DNA of 64,000 nt. Origin: Brucellaceae bacterium. Its GTDB lineage: Bacteria; Pseudomonadota; Alphaproteobacteria; Rhizobiales; Rhizobiaceae. Positions 50,498-64,000 of this stretch are shown here, piece after piece (within the stretch, counting starts at the first letter, position 1; each line of letters opens with the position of its first letter). The DNA lies in NCBI GenBank assembly GCA_020637775.1, contig JACKJV010000003.1, positions 1-64,000 on the forward strand, read 5' to 3'. Both the position numbers and the translations under genes were made by a program. The notes beneath the pieces were generated by a model. It had not been told where the DNA came from. It saw nothing but the letters and a program-made list of their open reading frames with translations, and ran no database searches.

Positions 50498-51400
50498 ATG
50501 CAGAAGCTGATTTCCGCCCTTGCCAGCCGCCTGGTCATCCTGGTGCCCTATGCCTGGTTGCTGTTCTTCTTCCTCATCCCCTTCCTGATCGTCTTCAAGA
50601 TATCCCTGTCGACCTCGGCCATTGCCATGCCGCCCTACACACCCGTGTTCGAAGGGCTCGGCACCTGGCTGGAAAGCGCGCGCCGGTTCACCATCGACAA
50701 CTACCTGTGGATCACCGAGGACGCGCTTTATGTGAAGGCCTACCTGTCCAGCGTCATCATCGCCGCCATTTCCACGGTGCTGACGCTGCTGATCGGCTTT
50801 CCGCTGGCCTATGGCATGGCCCGGGCGCCGCAGGGCCTGCGCCCCACGCTGCTGATGCTCGTCATCCTGCCCTTCTGGACCTCCTTCCTGATCCGTGTCT
50901 ACGCCTGGATCGGCATCCTCAAGCCGGAAGGCCTGCTCAACCAGTTTCTGATGGCCCTGGGCGTGATCTCTGAACCGCTGCAAATCCTCAACACCCACAC
51001 CGCCATCTTCATCGGCATTGTCTATTCCTATCTCCCGTTCATGGTGCTGCCCATCTATTCGACGCTGGAGAAGATGGACTATTCGCTGATCGAGGCGGCG
51101 CAGGATCTGGGCTGTCCGCCGGTCACGGCGTTCTGGAAGATCACGCTGCCGCTCGCCATTCCCGGCATCCTGGCCGGCTGCCTGCTGGTCTTCATTCCCG
51201 CCGTCGGCGAATTCGTCATCCCGGACCTGCTGGGCGGTTCGCGCACGCTGATGATCGGCAAGACGCTGTGGTCCGAATTCTTCAACAATCGCGATTGGCC
51301 GCTGGCCTCGGCGGTGGCCATCATCCTGCTGTTGCTGCTGGTGGTTCCCATCGTCATGTTCCAGAACGCGCAGGCGCGGGCGCAAGAGGCGGGCAAGTGA
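50498..51400 (+). CDS. potH: Putrescine ABC transporter permease
   Basis: 300 residues with six membrane helices and an EAAQDLGCPPVTAFWKITLP loop, the cytoplasmic coupling helix of binding-protein-dependent permeases. Resembles PotH. 11 bases after potG. Confidence 0.94.
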   Translation: MQKLISALASRLVILVPYAWLLFFFLIPFLIVFKISLSTSAIAMPPYTPVFEGLGTWLESARRFTIDNYLWITEDALYVKAYLSSVIIAAISTVLTLLIGFPLAYGMARAPQGLRPTLLMLVILPFWTSFLIRVYAWIGILKPEGLLNQFLMALGVISEPLQILNTHTAIFIGIVYSYLPFMVLPIYSTLEKMDYSLIEAAQDLGCPPVTAFWKITLPLAIPGILAGCLLVFIPAVGEFVIPDLLGGSRTLMIGKTLWSEFFNNRDWPLASAVAIILLLLLVVPIVMFQNAQARAQEAGK

Positions 51401-51401
51401 C

Positions 51402-52223
51402 ATGAACACGACCTGGTCCCGCTTCAACATCGCGTCCGTCGTCTTCGGCTTCGCCTTTCTCTACCTGCCGATCGTCCTGCTGGTCATCTATTCCTTCAAC
51501 GAGTCCCGGCTGGTGACGGTCTGGGCCGGTTTCTCGACGAAATGGTATGGCGAGATGCTGCGCAATGAAGGCCTGATGAACGCGGCCTGGGTCACCCTGC
51601 GTGTCGGCCTTCTGTCTGCCACCATCGCCACCGTGCTTGGCACGCTGGCGGCGCTTGCGCTGGACCGCTATACGCGCTTTCGTGGCCGGATTCTGTTTTC
51701 AGGCATGGTCTACGCACCGCTGGTCATGCCGGAGGTCATTACCGGCCTGTCGCTGCTGCTGCTCTTCGTCGCCATCGGGTTCGACCGTGGTTTCATGACG
51801 GTCACGCTCGCCCATGTCACCTTTTCCATGTGTTTCGTGGCCGTGGTCGTCCAGTCGCGTCTCGTCAGCTTCGACCGCTCGCTTGAAGAGGCGGCCATGG
51901 ATCTCGGCGCACCCCCGGTGACCACCTTCTTCCAGGTCACCTTGCCCAACATCATGCCTGCCGTGATTTCCGGCTGGATGCTGGCCTTCACGCTCTCGCT
52001 GGACGATCTGGTGATCGCGTCCTTCACCTCCGGCCCCGGTGCCACGACGCTTCCGATGAAGATCTACAGCCAGGTACGCCTTGGCGTGACGCCCGAAATC
52101 AATGCCGTCTGCACCGTGCTGATCGGCTTCGTGGCCACCGGCGTCATCATCGCGTCCATTGTCAACAAGCGCAGGGATCTGCAGCGCCGGCGCGACGAAC
52201 AGGCGGCCTTTGCCAATGCCTGA
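51402..52223 (+). CDS. potI: Putrescine ABC transporter permease
   Basis: 273 residues, six helices, EEAAMDLGAPPVTTFFQVTL coupling loop. Resembles PotI; forms the heterodimeric channel with PotH, 1 base after its stop. Last gene of the pot operon; its stop lies in an inverted repeat shared with the convergent gene. Confidence 0.94.
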   Translation: MNTTWSRFNIASVVFGFAFLYLPIVLLVIYSFNESRLVTVWAGFSTKWYGEMLRNEGLMNAAWVTLRVGLLSATIATVLGTLAALALDRYTRFRGRILFSGMVYAPLVMPEVITGLSLLLLFVAIGFDRGFMTVTLAHVTFSMCFVAVVVQSRLVSFDRSLEEAAMDLGAPPVTTFFQVTLPNIMPAVISGWMLAFTLSLDDLVIASFTSGPGATTLPMKIYSQVRLGVTPEINAVCTVLIGFVATGVIIASIVNKRRDLQRRRDEQAAFANA

Positions 52224-52241
52224 CGCCCGGCCGGGGCGTCA
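52221..52241. terminator. Inverted repeat formed by two convergent stop codons
   Basis: TGACGCCC and GGGCGTCA form a perfect 8-bp stem with a 5-base loop. The outer TGA of one arm is the potI stop and the outer TCA of the other is the stop of the minus-strand DUF6460-like gene. No T tract; possible bidirectional terminator. Confidence 0.5.
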
Positions 52242-52496
52242 GCTTCGCGGCGGACGCAGAAGAAAGACGACGAGCCAGACCGGCACGATCACCATGGAGC
52301 CGAGCACGATATTGGGAATGGCCCATTCCGCGCCCTGTTGAAGCAGGCCGAGCACCCTGTCCGGCGTCAGGCCCATCTGTTGCAGGATGTCGCCGGCGGT
52401 CAGGTTGAACGCGGACAGTCCTGCTCCGGTGATCAGCGATATCACCAGGATCTTGAACAGTCCGAGCAGGAATTTGAACACGCCGCCACCCCGCAC
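52239..52496 (-). CDS. Small DUF6460-like inner-membrane protein
   Basis: 85 residues with two hydrophobic segments (about 7-30 and 58-80) and the pattern ILVISLITGAGLSAFNL with IVLGSMVIVPVWLVVF, resembling the DUF6460 family of small alphaproteobacterial membrane proteins. The start is a GTG at 52496, with a second GTG at 52481 possible. Function unknown. Confidence 0.75.
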   Translation of the reverse strand: MRGGGVFKFLLGLFKILVISLITGAGLSAFNLTAGDILQQMGLTPDRVLGLLQQGAEWAIPNIVLGSMVIVPVWLVVFLLRPPRS

Positions 52497-52580
52497 CCTC
52501 TTGCGGTCATCCGGATGAAACTAGACTGATTCGCCAATAAAGAGAATCGCGCCGGCCATGGCCGCTGCCGCGCCACCCCG

Positions 52581-54404
52581 TCATTGCGGGGTCAGGTTCG
52601 GTGCCAGCACCGGCGAGATCAGCGGCGCGTTCCACGATCCCCCGGCAAAGAAGGAAAGCGCGTCGCCGTCTGCCGGGTTTTCGCCAAGTGGCGTCACCGT
52701 GCCGGCAATGGCGAGGCTGCGTCCGGCCAGCGGGATCAGCCCGACCAGCCGGACCTGGCGCACCGGCGTCGTCAGCGTCGCTTTCTGGATGCGTGCGACA
52801 CCCTGCTCGATAGCCAGTTCGACCTCCGCCGTCTGGAAGGCCAGCGGCCTGCCGGCAGCCTCCGACAGGCTGAAGAAGCCGGACGACCGCAGCCGGTTGA
52901 CGAACAGGTCGAGATCGACCTCCGGGATCGCCCCTGCCGTCATTTGCGCCGAAAGCGATCCGGTCGAGTTCTCGATCAGGTCTGTCCACGTGGCGCCGGG
53001 GCCTTTCAAAATCAGCGATACCGTCGACGTCGCATCCGGAACGCCGCTGGCAAGCGGAATGGCTTCGCCGATCAGGCTGCCGTCCACTTCGGTGGCGAGC
53101 ACCCGCAACTCGCTTGTCTTGCCTTCACCCGACCTGTTGATCCGCAATCCTGCCTGGACGGAGCCGCCGAAGGCCCGCGCATCCGAAATGTCGAAGACCG
53201 ACAGGTCGTCCTTCACCTGGACCGTGGCCGCCACTTCGCTCAGCAGGACATCCTGGAACGTCGCATTGTCGGCCGACAGCCGGAGGTCGAGATTGATCCG
53301 GCTGGCGGGGACTTCCGTCAGCGCGTTGGCCGGCGTATCGCCCGGCAGCACATCGGGAAAGGCGTTCAGGATCGTCGCCAGGTCCATGGCGGGAAAATGC
53401 AATGTGCCGGAAATCATCGGCACAGGTCCCGGCAGGCCGAATTCCAGCACGCCGCTGCCCGAACTGTCGCCGAAGGACAGGTCTGCCTCTTCCAGTTTCA
53501 GCCGGTCCGGACCGCCAGTCAGGCGTCCGCTGGCGGCGATCCGGCCTGGCAACAGGCCCTGCGCCGCGGTCAGCCGCGACCATTCGAGTGCCCGCGAAAG
53601 CGAGGGTGTGGACAGCGATGCCGCGCCATCGACGAACAGGTTTGGACGCCGCGTAACGATGCCATCATAGGAAAAGGAAAGCGGCTTTGAGGTCATCTCG
53701 AAGGAAAGCGGCGTTTCTCCCCCGGCCATCAGCAGCAGGGGCTGGCGTGCCGAGACGCGCAGATCGGCCTGTTCGCCGTTCCAGATCAGCGATCCTGTGG
53801 CCGAGAGGCTGGCAGCCAGGCGCGGCCATGCGATCGTGGCATTGACGCTTGTGACAACCGGAAACTCCTTGTTGTCGCGCGTGTAGACGGCGCGTCCGTC
53901 AACCAGGCTGACGGTTCCCAGCGGTTCGTCCGGCACCGATCCGAGATCGGGGGCTTCGCCGTCCACGTCGATGGCCGATCTCGCAAGGCGCAGCGCCGTG
54001 ACGAAACGCCCGCTTGAGGGAGCGGCAGGCAGCGATGTCGCATCCGGCAGGTTGATCACGGGGCGCACGATGTCGATGCGCGTGAAACGGATGCGGCCGG
54101 ATACCGCGTCGAGGGCCGAGAGCGCCACGCGCACCTCCTCGGCCCGCGCCACGGTCCGCTCCGGGCTGCCCCAGGGTTTCAGCTGCACACCCGACAGCTT
54201 CACCTCGACATTGGGAAAAAGCGAGATTTCCGGTGCCGCGGTCAGCTCGACGCGATACCCGGTCCAGTTGCTCAGCTCCGCGGTGATCCGGCCGCGGATG
54301 ATGGACGTGGAGGCGAGAAAGGGCAGGGACAGGAAGATCGCCACCGCCAGGATGCCCAGCAGCAGGCCGGAGAGGAACAGCCTTCGAATGACCGGTGCCG
54401 ACAT
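52581..54404 (-). CDS. AsmA-family protein
   Basis: 607 residues: one N-terminal membrane helix (about 8-32) followed by the AsmA N-terminal block (ELSNWTGYRVELTAAPEISLFP at about 44-65, split here only by length), then a long beta-rich periplasmic section and a C-terminal AsmA-like repeat region. AsmA-family proteins act in outer-membrane and phospholipid transport. The ATG at 54404 is chosen; the frame up to 54785 extends across the promoter of the next gene. Confidence 0.85.
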   Translation of the reverse strand: MSAPVIRRLFLSGLLLGILAVAIFLSLPFLASTSIIRGRITAELSNWTGYRVELTAAPEISLFPNVEVKLSGVQLKPWGSPERTVARAEEVRVALSALDAVSGRIRFTRIDIVRPVINLPDATSLPAAPSSGRFVTALRLARSAIDVDGEAPDLGSVPDEPLGTVSLVDGRAVYTRDNKEFPVVTSVNATIAWPRLAASLSATGSLIWNGEQADLRVSARQPLLLMAGGETPLSFEMTSKPLSFSYDGIVTRRPNLFVDGAASLSTPSLSRALEWSRLTAAQGLLPGRIAASGRLTGGPDRLKLEEADLSFGDSSGSGVLEFGLPGPVPMISGTLHFPAMDLATILNAFPDVLPGDTPANALTEVPASRINLDLRLSADNATFQDVLLSEVAATVQVKDDLSVFDISDARAFGGSVQAGLRINRSGEGKTSELRVLATEVDGSLIGEAIPLASGVPDATSTVSLILKGPGATWTDLIENSTGSLSAQMTAGAIPEVDLDLFVNRLRSSGFFSLSEAAGRPLAFQTAEVELAIEQGVARIQKATLTTPVRQVRLVGLIPLAGRSLAIAGTVTPLGENPADGDALSFFAGGSWNAPLISPVLAPNLTPQ

Positions 54405-54608
54405 GCGCGTCCTGTATCTCCTTCCCGAGGCAAGCCCAACCTGTAAACGACGCGGTGGCCATTTCAAGCAGCTTGGCCGGCGCCCGATCCGTTTACCACA
54501 GGCATCTGCCGCTTTCCGGTTGCGTGCGGTGTTTGCGAAGGTGTTTATACGCTCTTGCGAAATCCGTGCGCATCGGCAACACACGCAGCCATCGAAAGGG
54601 AGGATAGC

Positions 54609-56564
<1,956 letters not shown>

Positions 56565-56810
56565 GGCGCCGGCCGTCTTGGTTAGCAAATCGTGAATGCG
56601 AAATTTACCACGCGCAGGGTTCGGGTCGCATGGCTAAAACACGCAATGTGCAGGTAAGGTTTGGTTAAGCTCTTGTCGGCACACTCGCGTTAACTGATTG
56701 TTGAAACCTTCGGATCGGTTCCCGACGAACAGCCCTTTTGCATCCCTGACAGCTTGCAGAAATGACTCAGGCGCTTTCCTCACCGGAAAGCGCCTTCTTC
56801 TTTGGTGCGG
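56565..56810 (+). other. Gene-free stretch ending in a plus-strand terminator
   Basis: 246 bases between aacS and the iron-transport permease. It contains AT-rich sequence at about 56580-56700 and no convincing protein frame. A hairpin lies at its right end. It is either a long aacS 3' UTR or includes a small RNA gene; nothing in the sequence decides. Confidence 0.4.
56770..56803 (+). terminator. Intrinsic terminator downstream of aacS
   Basis: A perfect 10-bp stem GGCGCTTTCC/GGAAAGCGCC with a 5-base loop is followed on the plus strand by TTCTTCTTT. The stem has no T tract on the minus strand, so it acts on plus-strand transcripts that start in or run through aacS. Confidence 0.8.
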
Positions 56811-58511
56811 TCAGGAAGCCTCGTCTCGCATCAGCGCACGGGAAAGCAGCATCACCGGCACCAGTGCGGTGACGATGATGAGCAGGGCGGCAACGGCGCC
56901 GTCTTCCACCACGCCGCGTGAGGCGTTCTCGTAGACATGGGTGGCCAGCGTCGAGAAGCCGAAGGGACGAAGCAGGATCGTGGCCGACAGTTCCTTCACC
57001 GTATCGACGAAGACGAGCACGCCCGCGGTCATGATCGCCGGGGTCAGCAGCGGCAGGAGCACGATGCGCGCCGAACGGGCCGGCGAGCAGCCCAGCGAGC
57101 GGGCGGCGTCGTCGATATTGCGCGGCAGCTTTTCCATGCCGGAGCGGATGGTGCCTTCGGCAAGCGCCATGAAGCGGATCGTGCAGGCATAGATCACCGC
57201 GCCCGCGGTGCCGCTGATCAGCAGCCCCGTCGAAAACCCGAACCAGTCGCGCGCCAGCGCATCCACCGTATTGTCGATGCGCGCGAGCGCGAACAGCAGT
57301 CCGAGCCCGAGGATCGTGCCCGGCAGCGCGTAACCGATCGTCGAAATGCGTGCCATGGCCAGAACGCCCGGCCGCCGCACCAGCCGTGCGGCATTGAGCA
57401 GCAGCAGTGCCAGCCCGACTGTGACCACGGCGGTCGCCGCTGCCACCGCGACGGAGCTGAGGAAGGCATTCTGGAGCGCAGGTTCGAAAAGCTGGTCCAG
57501 CCGCCTGACTGCAAAACGGCCCAGAACCTGGATGGGTATGCCGAAGCCGGCCAGGATGGGAAGCAGCACGGCGAGGAAGGCGGCCGCTGCCCGCCAGCCG
57601 GTCAGTTTCAGCCGCGCCGGGCGCGCCTTGATATGGGTGGCGCGTGCTGCATGGAAACCCTGCTTGCGCCGCGCCCATTGCTCGGTCATCAGGATGGCGA
57701 AGACGATGACCATCATCACCGCCGCGATCTGTGCCGCGCCCTCCAGGCTTCCCCGGTTGAGCCAGGTCGAATAGACCGAGAAGGTCAGCGTGCGCACGCC
57801 GAGATATTCCACTGCGCCGATGTCGTTCAGCGTCTCCATCAGCACCAGCGCCACGCCGGCGATGATGGCCGGCCGCGCGACCGGCAGCAGGATGCGGCGG
57901 AACACCGTGCCCGGCCGCGCGCCCAGCGTGCGCGCCACATCGGCGATGTTGCGCCCCTGCATCAGGAACACGACGCGCGTCGTCATGTACACATAGGGGT
58001 AGAGGACGGCCGAGAGAACCAGCGCTGCGCCCTCGGTGGAGCGGATGTCGGGAAACCAGTAGTCGCGCGGGCTCTGCCAGCCGAAGATGGCCCGCAAGGC
58101 CGATTGCACCGGACCGGTGAAGTGGAAGAACTCGCCGAACGCATAGGCCGCCAGGTAGGGCGGCACGGCCACCGGCAGGACCAGCGCCCAGGCCAGCACC
58201 CGGCGCATGGGGAAATCATAGGCCACGATCAGCCAGGCCGTGGTGACGCCGATGCTGGCGGTCCCGGCCGAGACCAGCGCCAGCAGCCAGAGCGTCGTGG
58301 CGGTGGAGCGTGGCAGCACGTTTTGCAGAAGATGCGGCCAGTCCTCGCCGCTTCCCGTCACGCCCACGCCGATCAGCACCATGACCGGCAGCAGCACAAG
58401 TGCCGCGACAAGCGCTGTCAGTCCGCGAATGGCGGGATGGCGTGGCCTGCGAACCGGCGGAAGCCGGTCAAGGGACAGGGGGGCGGGATTGACGGCCTGG
58501 CTGGGTTGCAT
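56811..58511 (-). CDS. fbpB: Ferric iron ABC transporter permease (FbpB-like)
   Basis: 566 residues, a fused double permease: two sets of about six helices, each with its own EAA-type loop (DVARTLGARPGTVFRRILLP and DDAARSLGCSPARSARIVLL). This is the architecture of FbpB/AfuB ferric-iron permeases. It follows the binding-protein gene by 100 bases on the same strand. No ATPase gene is adjacent. Confidence 0.9.
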   Translation of the reverse strand: MQPSQAVNPAPLSLDRLPPVRRPRHPAIRGLTALVAALVLLPVMVLIGVGVTGSGEDWPHLLQNVLPRSTATTLWLLALVSAGTASIGVTTAWLIVAYDFPMRRVLAWALVLPVAVPPYLAAYAFGEFFHFTGPVQSALRAIFGWQSPRDYWFPDIRSTEGAALVLSAVLYPYVYMTTRVVFLMQGRNIADVARTLGARPGTVFRRILLPVARPAIIAGVALVLMETLNDIGAVEYLGVRTLTFSVYSTWLNRGSLEGAAQIAAVMMVIVFAILMTEQWARRKQGFHAARATHIKARPARLKLTGWRAAAAFLAVLLPILAGFGIPIQVLGRFAVRRLDQLFEPALQNAFLSSVAVAAATAVVTVGLALLLLNAARLVRRPGVLAMARISTIGYALPGTILGLGLLFALARIDNTVDALARDWFGFSTGLLISGTAGAVIYACTIRFMALAEGTIRSGMEKLPRNIDDAARSLGCSPARSARIVLLPLLTPAIMTAGVLVFVDTVKELSATILLRPFGFSTLATHVYENASRGVVEDGAVAALLIIVTALVPVMLLSRALMRDEAS

Positions 58512-58611
58512 GGGATGAGCCTTTTGCCCCGGTCACGCCGACATGACAAGCAGCGAAAGGCGAAGCCGGTGGCCGGCTCCGCCTTCAATGCCGGAGGCTG
58601 CGATGAGCCGG

Positions 58612-59652
58612 TCAGCTTTGCGGGCCGTCATCCAGTCCCACCCGGTCGACCATTTCCGACGCGGCCTTGCGCTGGTCGGCGATATCGGTGAGCGGCAGCG
58701 TGTCCGCCTTCAGCGTGCCGAACGACTGGACCACGTCGGAGGCCTCCACGCCCGGCTTGACCGGATATTCGAACACCTGCTCGGCATAGACCTGCTGGGC
58801 TTCCTCGCTGGCCAGGAATTCCATCAGCTTGATGGCGGCATCCTTGTTGGGCGCGTGCTTCGCCAGCGCCATGCCGGAAATGTTCACATGGGTGCGGCCG
58901 TTCTCGAAGGTCGGGAAGATGACCTTCATGGCGTCGGCCCATTCCTTCTGCTCCGGTTCCTTCTCGTTGGTCTTCATCAGGCCGACATAATAGGTATTCC
59001 CCAGGCCGATGTCGCATTCGCCGGAATAGATCGCCTTGGCCTGAGCCCGGTCATTGCCTTCCGGCTTGCGGGCGAGGTTGTCGCGCAGCCCCTTCATCCA
59101 CGTTTCCGCCGCTTCCGCGCCTTCATGGGCAATCATCGCGGCGAACAGGCCGATATTGTAGTCATGCTGGCCGGTGCGCATGCAGATGCGGCCCTTGTAT
59201 TTCGGATCGGCCAGGTCGGCATAGGCCAGTTCGTCTTCCGGCACGCGTTCTTTCGAGGCATAGACGACGCGGCCGCGCTGGGTGAGGCCGAACCAGTTGC
59301 CCTCCGGGTCGCGGAATTCCGCCGGGATATGGGCATTGATGTCTTCATTGTTCACCGGCTGCGTGATGCCGGCTTCCTTCGCCTTCGTCAGGCGGGAAAT
59401 GTCGACGGTCAGGATCACGTCGGCCGGCGAATTCCGGCCTTCGGCCGCGATGCGCTCTTCAAGGCCCTTGTCGAGGAAAAGGAGTTGCGTCTCGATGCCG
59501 GTTTCCTTCGTGAAGGCATCGAGCACGGGCCTGATCAGGTCCGGCTGGCGGTAGGAATAGATGTTGACGACATCCCCGGCCATCGCGGGGGCGGCGGCGA
59601 GGGGGGAAAGAAGGACGGCGGCGCAGGCCAGCCGTGCGAAAATGGTGTTCAT
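58612..59652 (-). CDS. fbpA: Ferric iron ABC transporter, periplasmic binding protein
   Basis: 346 residues with a signal peptide (cleavage near AMAGD), then NIYSYRQPDLIRPVLDAF. The two adjacent tyrosines in LGNTYYVGLM are the iron-coordinating pair of FbpA/FutA-type proteins. The ATG at 59652 is preceded by AGGAGA; the frame to 59679 adds only 9 residues. Delivers Fe3+ to FbpB. Confidence 0.92.
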   Translation of the reverse strand: MNTIFARLACAAVLLSPLAAAPAMAGDVVNIYSYRQPDLIRPVLDAFTKETGIETQLLFLDKGLEERIAAEGRNSPADVILTVDISRLTKAKEAGITQPVNNEDINAHIPAEFRDPEGNWFGLTQRGRVVYASKERVPEDELAYADLADPKYKGRICMRTGQHDYNIGLFAAMIAHEGAEAAETWMKGLRDNLARKPEGNDRAQAKAIYSGECDIGLGNTYYVGLMKTNEKEPEQKEWADAMKVIFPTFENGRTHVNISGMALAKHAPNKDAAIKLMEFLASEEAQQVYAEQVFEYPVKPGVEASDVVQSFGTLKADTLPLTDIADQRKAASEMVDRVGLDDGPQS

Positions 59653-59776
59653 TCCGGTCTCCTGGGCTGCAGGGGTCAAGGCCCTGCGCGAAGGGTTTCC
59701 ATTGGTCCGGCGCGTCGGCCGGTTGCCGTTTTTCAGTGCCTTGGCCCCGCCCGGGGGTCAAGGAAATCCCTGAAAG

Positions 59777-59793
59777 ACTGGAACGTTTCTAAA
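59777..59793 (-). promoter_or_regulatory. Candidate Irr-type (ICE) operator upstream of fbpA
   Basis: On the plus strand ACTGGAA-CGT-TTCTAAA; the right half is a perfect TTCTAAA and the left half matches TTTAGAA at four of seven positions. This resembles the iron-control element bound by rhizobial Irr. It lies about 125 bases upstream of the fbpA start. Comparison is by eye. Confidence 0.45.
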
Positions 59794-59813
59794 CTGGAGT
59801 GGATTGATCCGGT

Positions 59814-63923
<4,110 letters not shown>

Positions 63924-64000
63924 GTCTCCCCGATCCGCGGGAGCTTTACGCTTTCTTAATAATCGCTGGCGCCTGCACCGTCCATGTTTCACCCCGCCCG

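Overview
The window looks like a chromosomal segment of a facultatively autotrophic alphaproteobacterium of the order Hyphomicrobiales (Rhizobiales). It is GC-rich with strong GC3 coding bias. It carries a red-type (form IC) RuBisCO operon with CbbX, a zwf-pgl-edd Entner-Doudoroff operon, a tandem glycine riboswitch ahead of gcvTHP, and a PdhS/PleC-like sensor kinase. The order-level assignment is inference from gene content. No rRNA, tRNA, insertion sequence, phage gene or CRISPR array was seen.

Layout. 1-3.1 kb: a two-component pair, a sensor kinase with a periplasmic CXXCH (c-type heme) motif (5' end outside the window) and an NtrC-type sigma-54 activator. 3.2-4.1 kb: a PPK2 polyphosphate kinase. 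4.2-15.8 kb: divergent cbbR and a long, tightly packed Calvin-Benson operon cbbF-cbbP-cbbT-(PGK-like ORF)-cbbA-cbbL-cbbS-cbbX-cbbE-(thioredoxin-like)-cbbZ. 15.8-20.4 kb: convergent gcvTHP under a tandem glycine riboswitch, so the enzyme that starts 2-phosphoglycolate salvage (CbbZ) abuts the glycine cleavage system. 20.5-21.3 kb: proC. 21.3-30.9 kb: an exopolysaccharide locus (Wzy-like ligase/polymerase, two glycosyltransferases, a WecG-type transferase and a DUF6492 gene that are both frameshifted, a Wzx-like flippase, a Wzz/GumC-like protein with a long Pro-rich tail). 31-32.5 kb: folD and a membrane/coiled-coil protein. 32.7-36.7 kb: zwf-pgl-edd.

36.9-52.2 kb is mainly a polyamine region: an aldehyde dehydrogenase, an SDR and a KASIII-like enzyme on the plus strand; puuB-puuA on the minus strand; two small proteins; an ScfR/RamB-like XRE regulator; an orphan msrQ; a second puuA-like glutamine synthetase; and the putrescine transporter potFGHI. 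52.2-59.7 kb holds a small DUF6460-like protein, an AsmA-family protein, acetoacetyl-CoA synthetase and a two-gene ferric-iron ABC system (no ATPase gene beside it). 59.8-63.9 kb is one very large PAS sensor histidine kinase with an in-frame 9-bp minisatellite.

The points most worth a second look are: the truncated, active-site-depleted phosphoglycerate-kinase-like ORF translationally coupled to cbbT; the heme-motif sensor kinase next to the cbb region; the slippage-prone VAD repeat in the large kinase; the dense run of frameshifts at 25.3-26.2 kb, where the lesions examined are apparent base losses and may be sequence errors; and several candidate operators (CbbR, ScfR-type, Irr-type).
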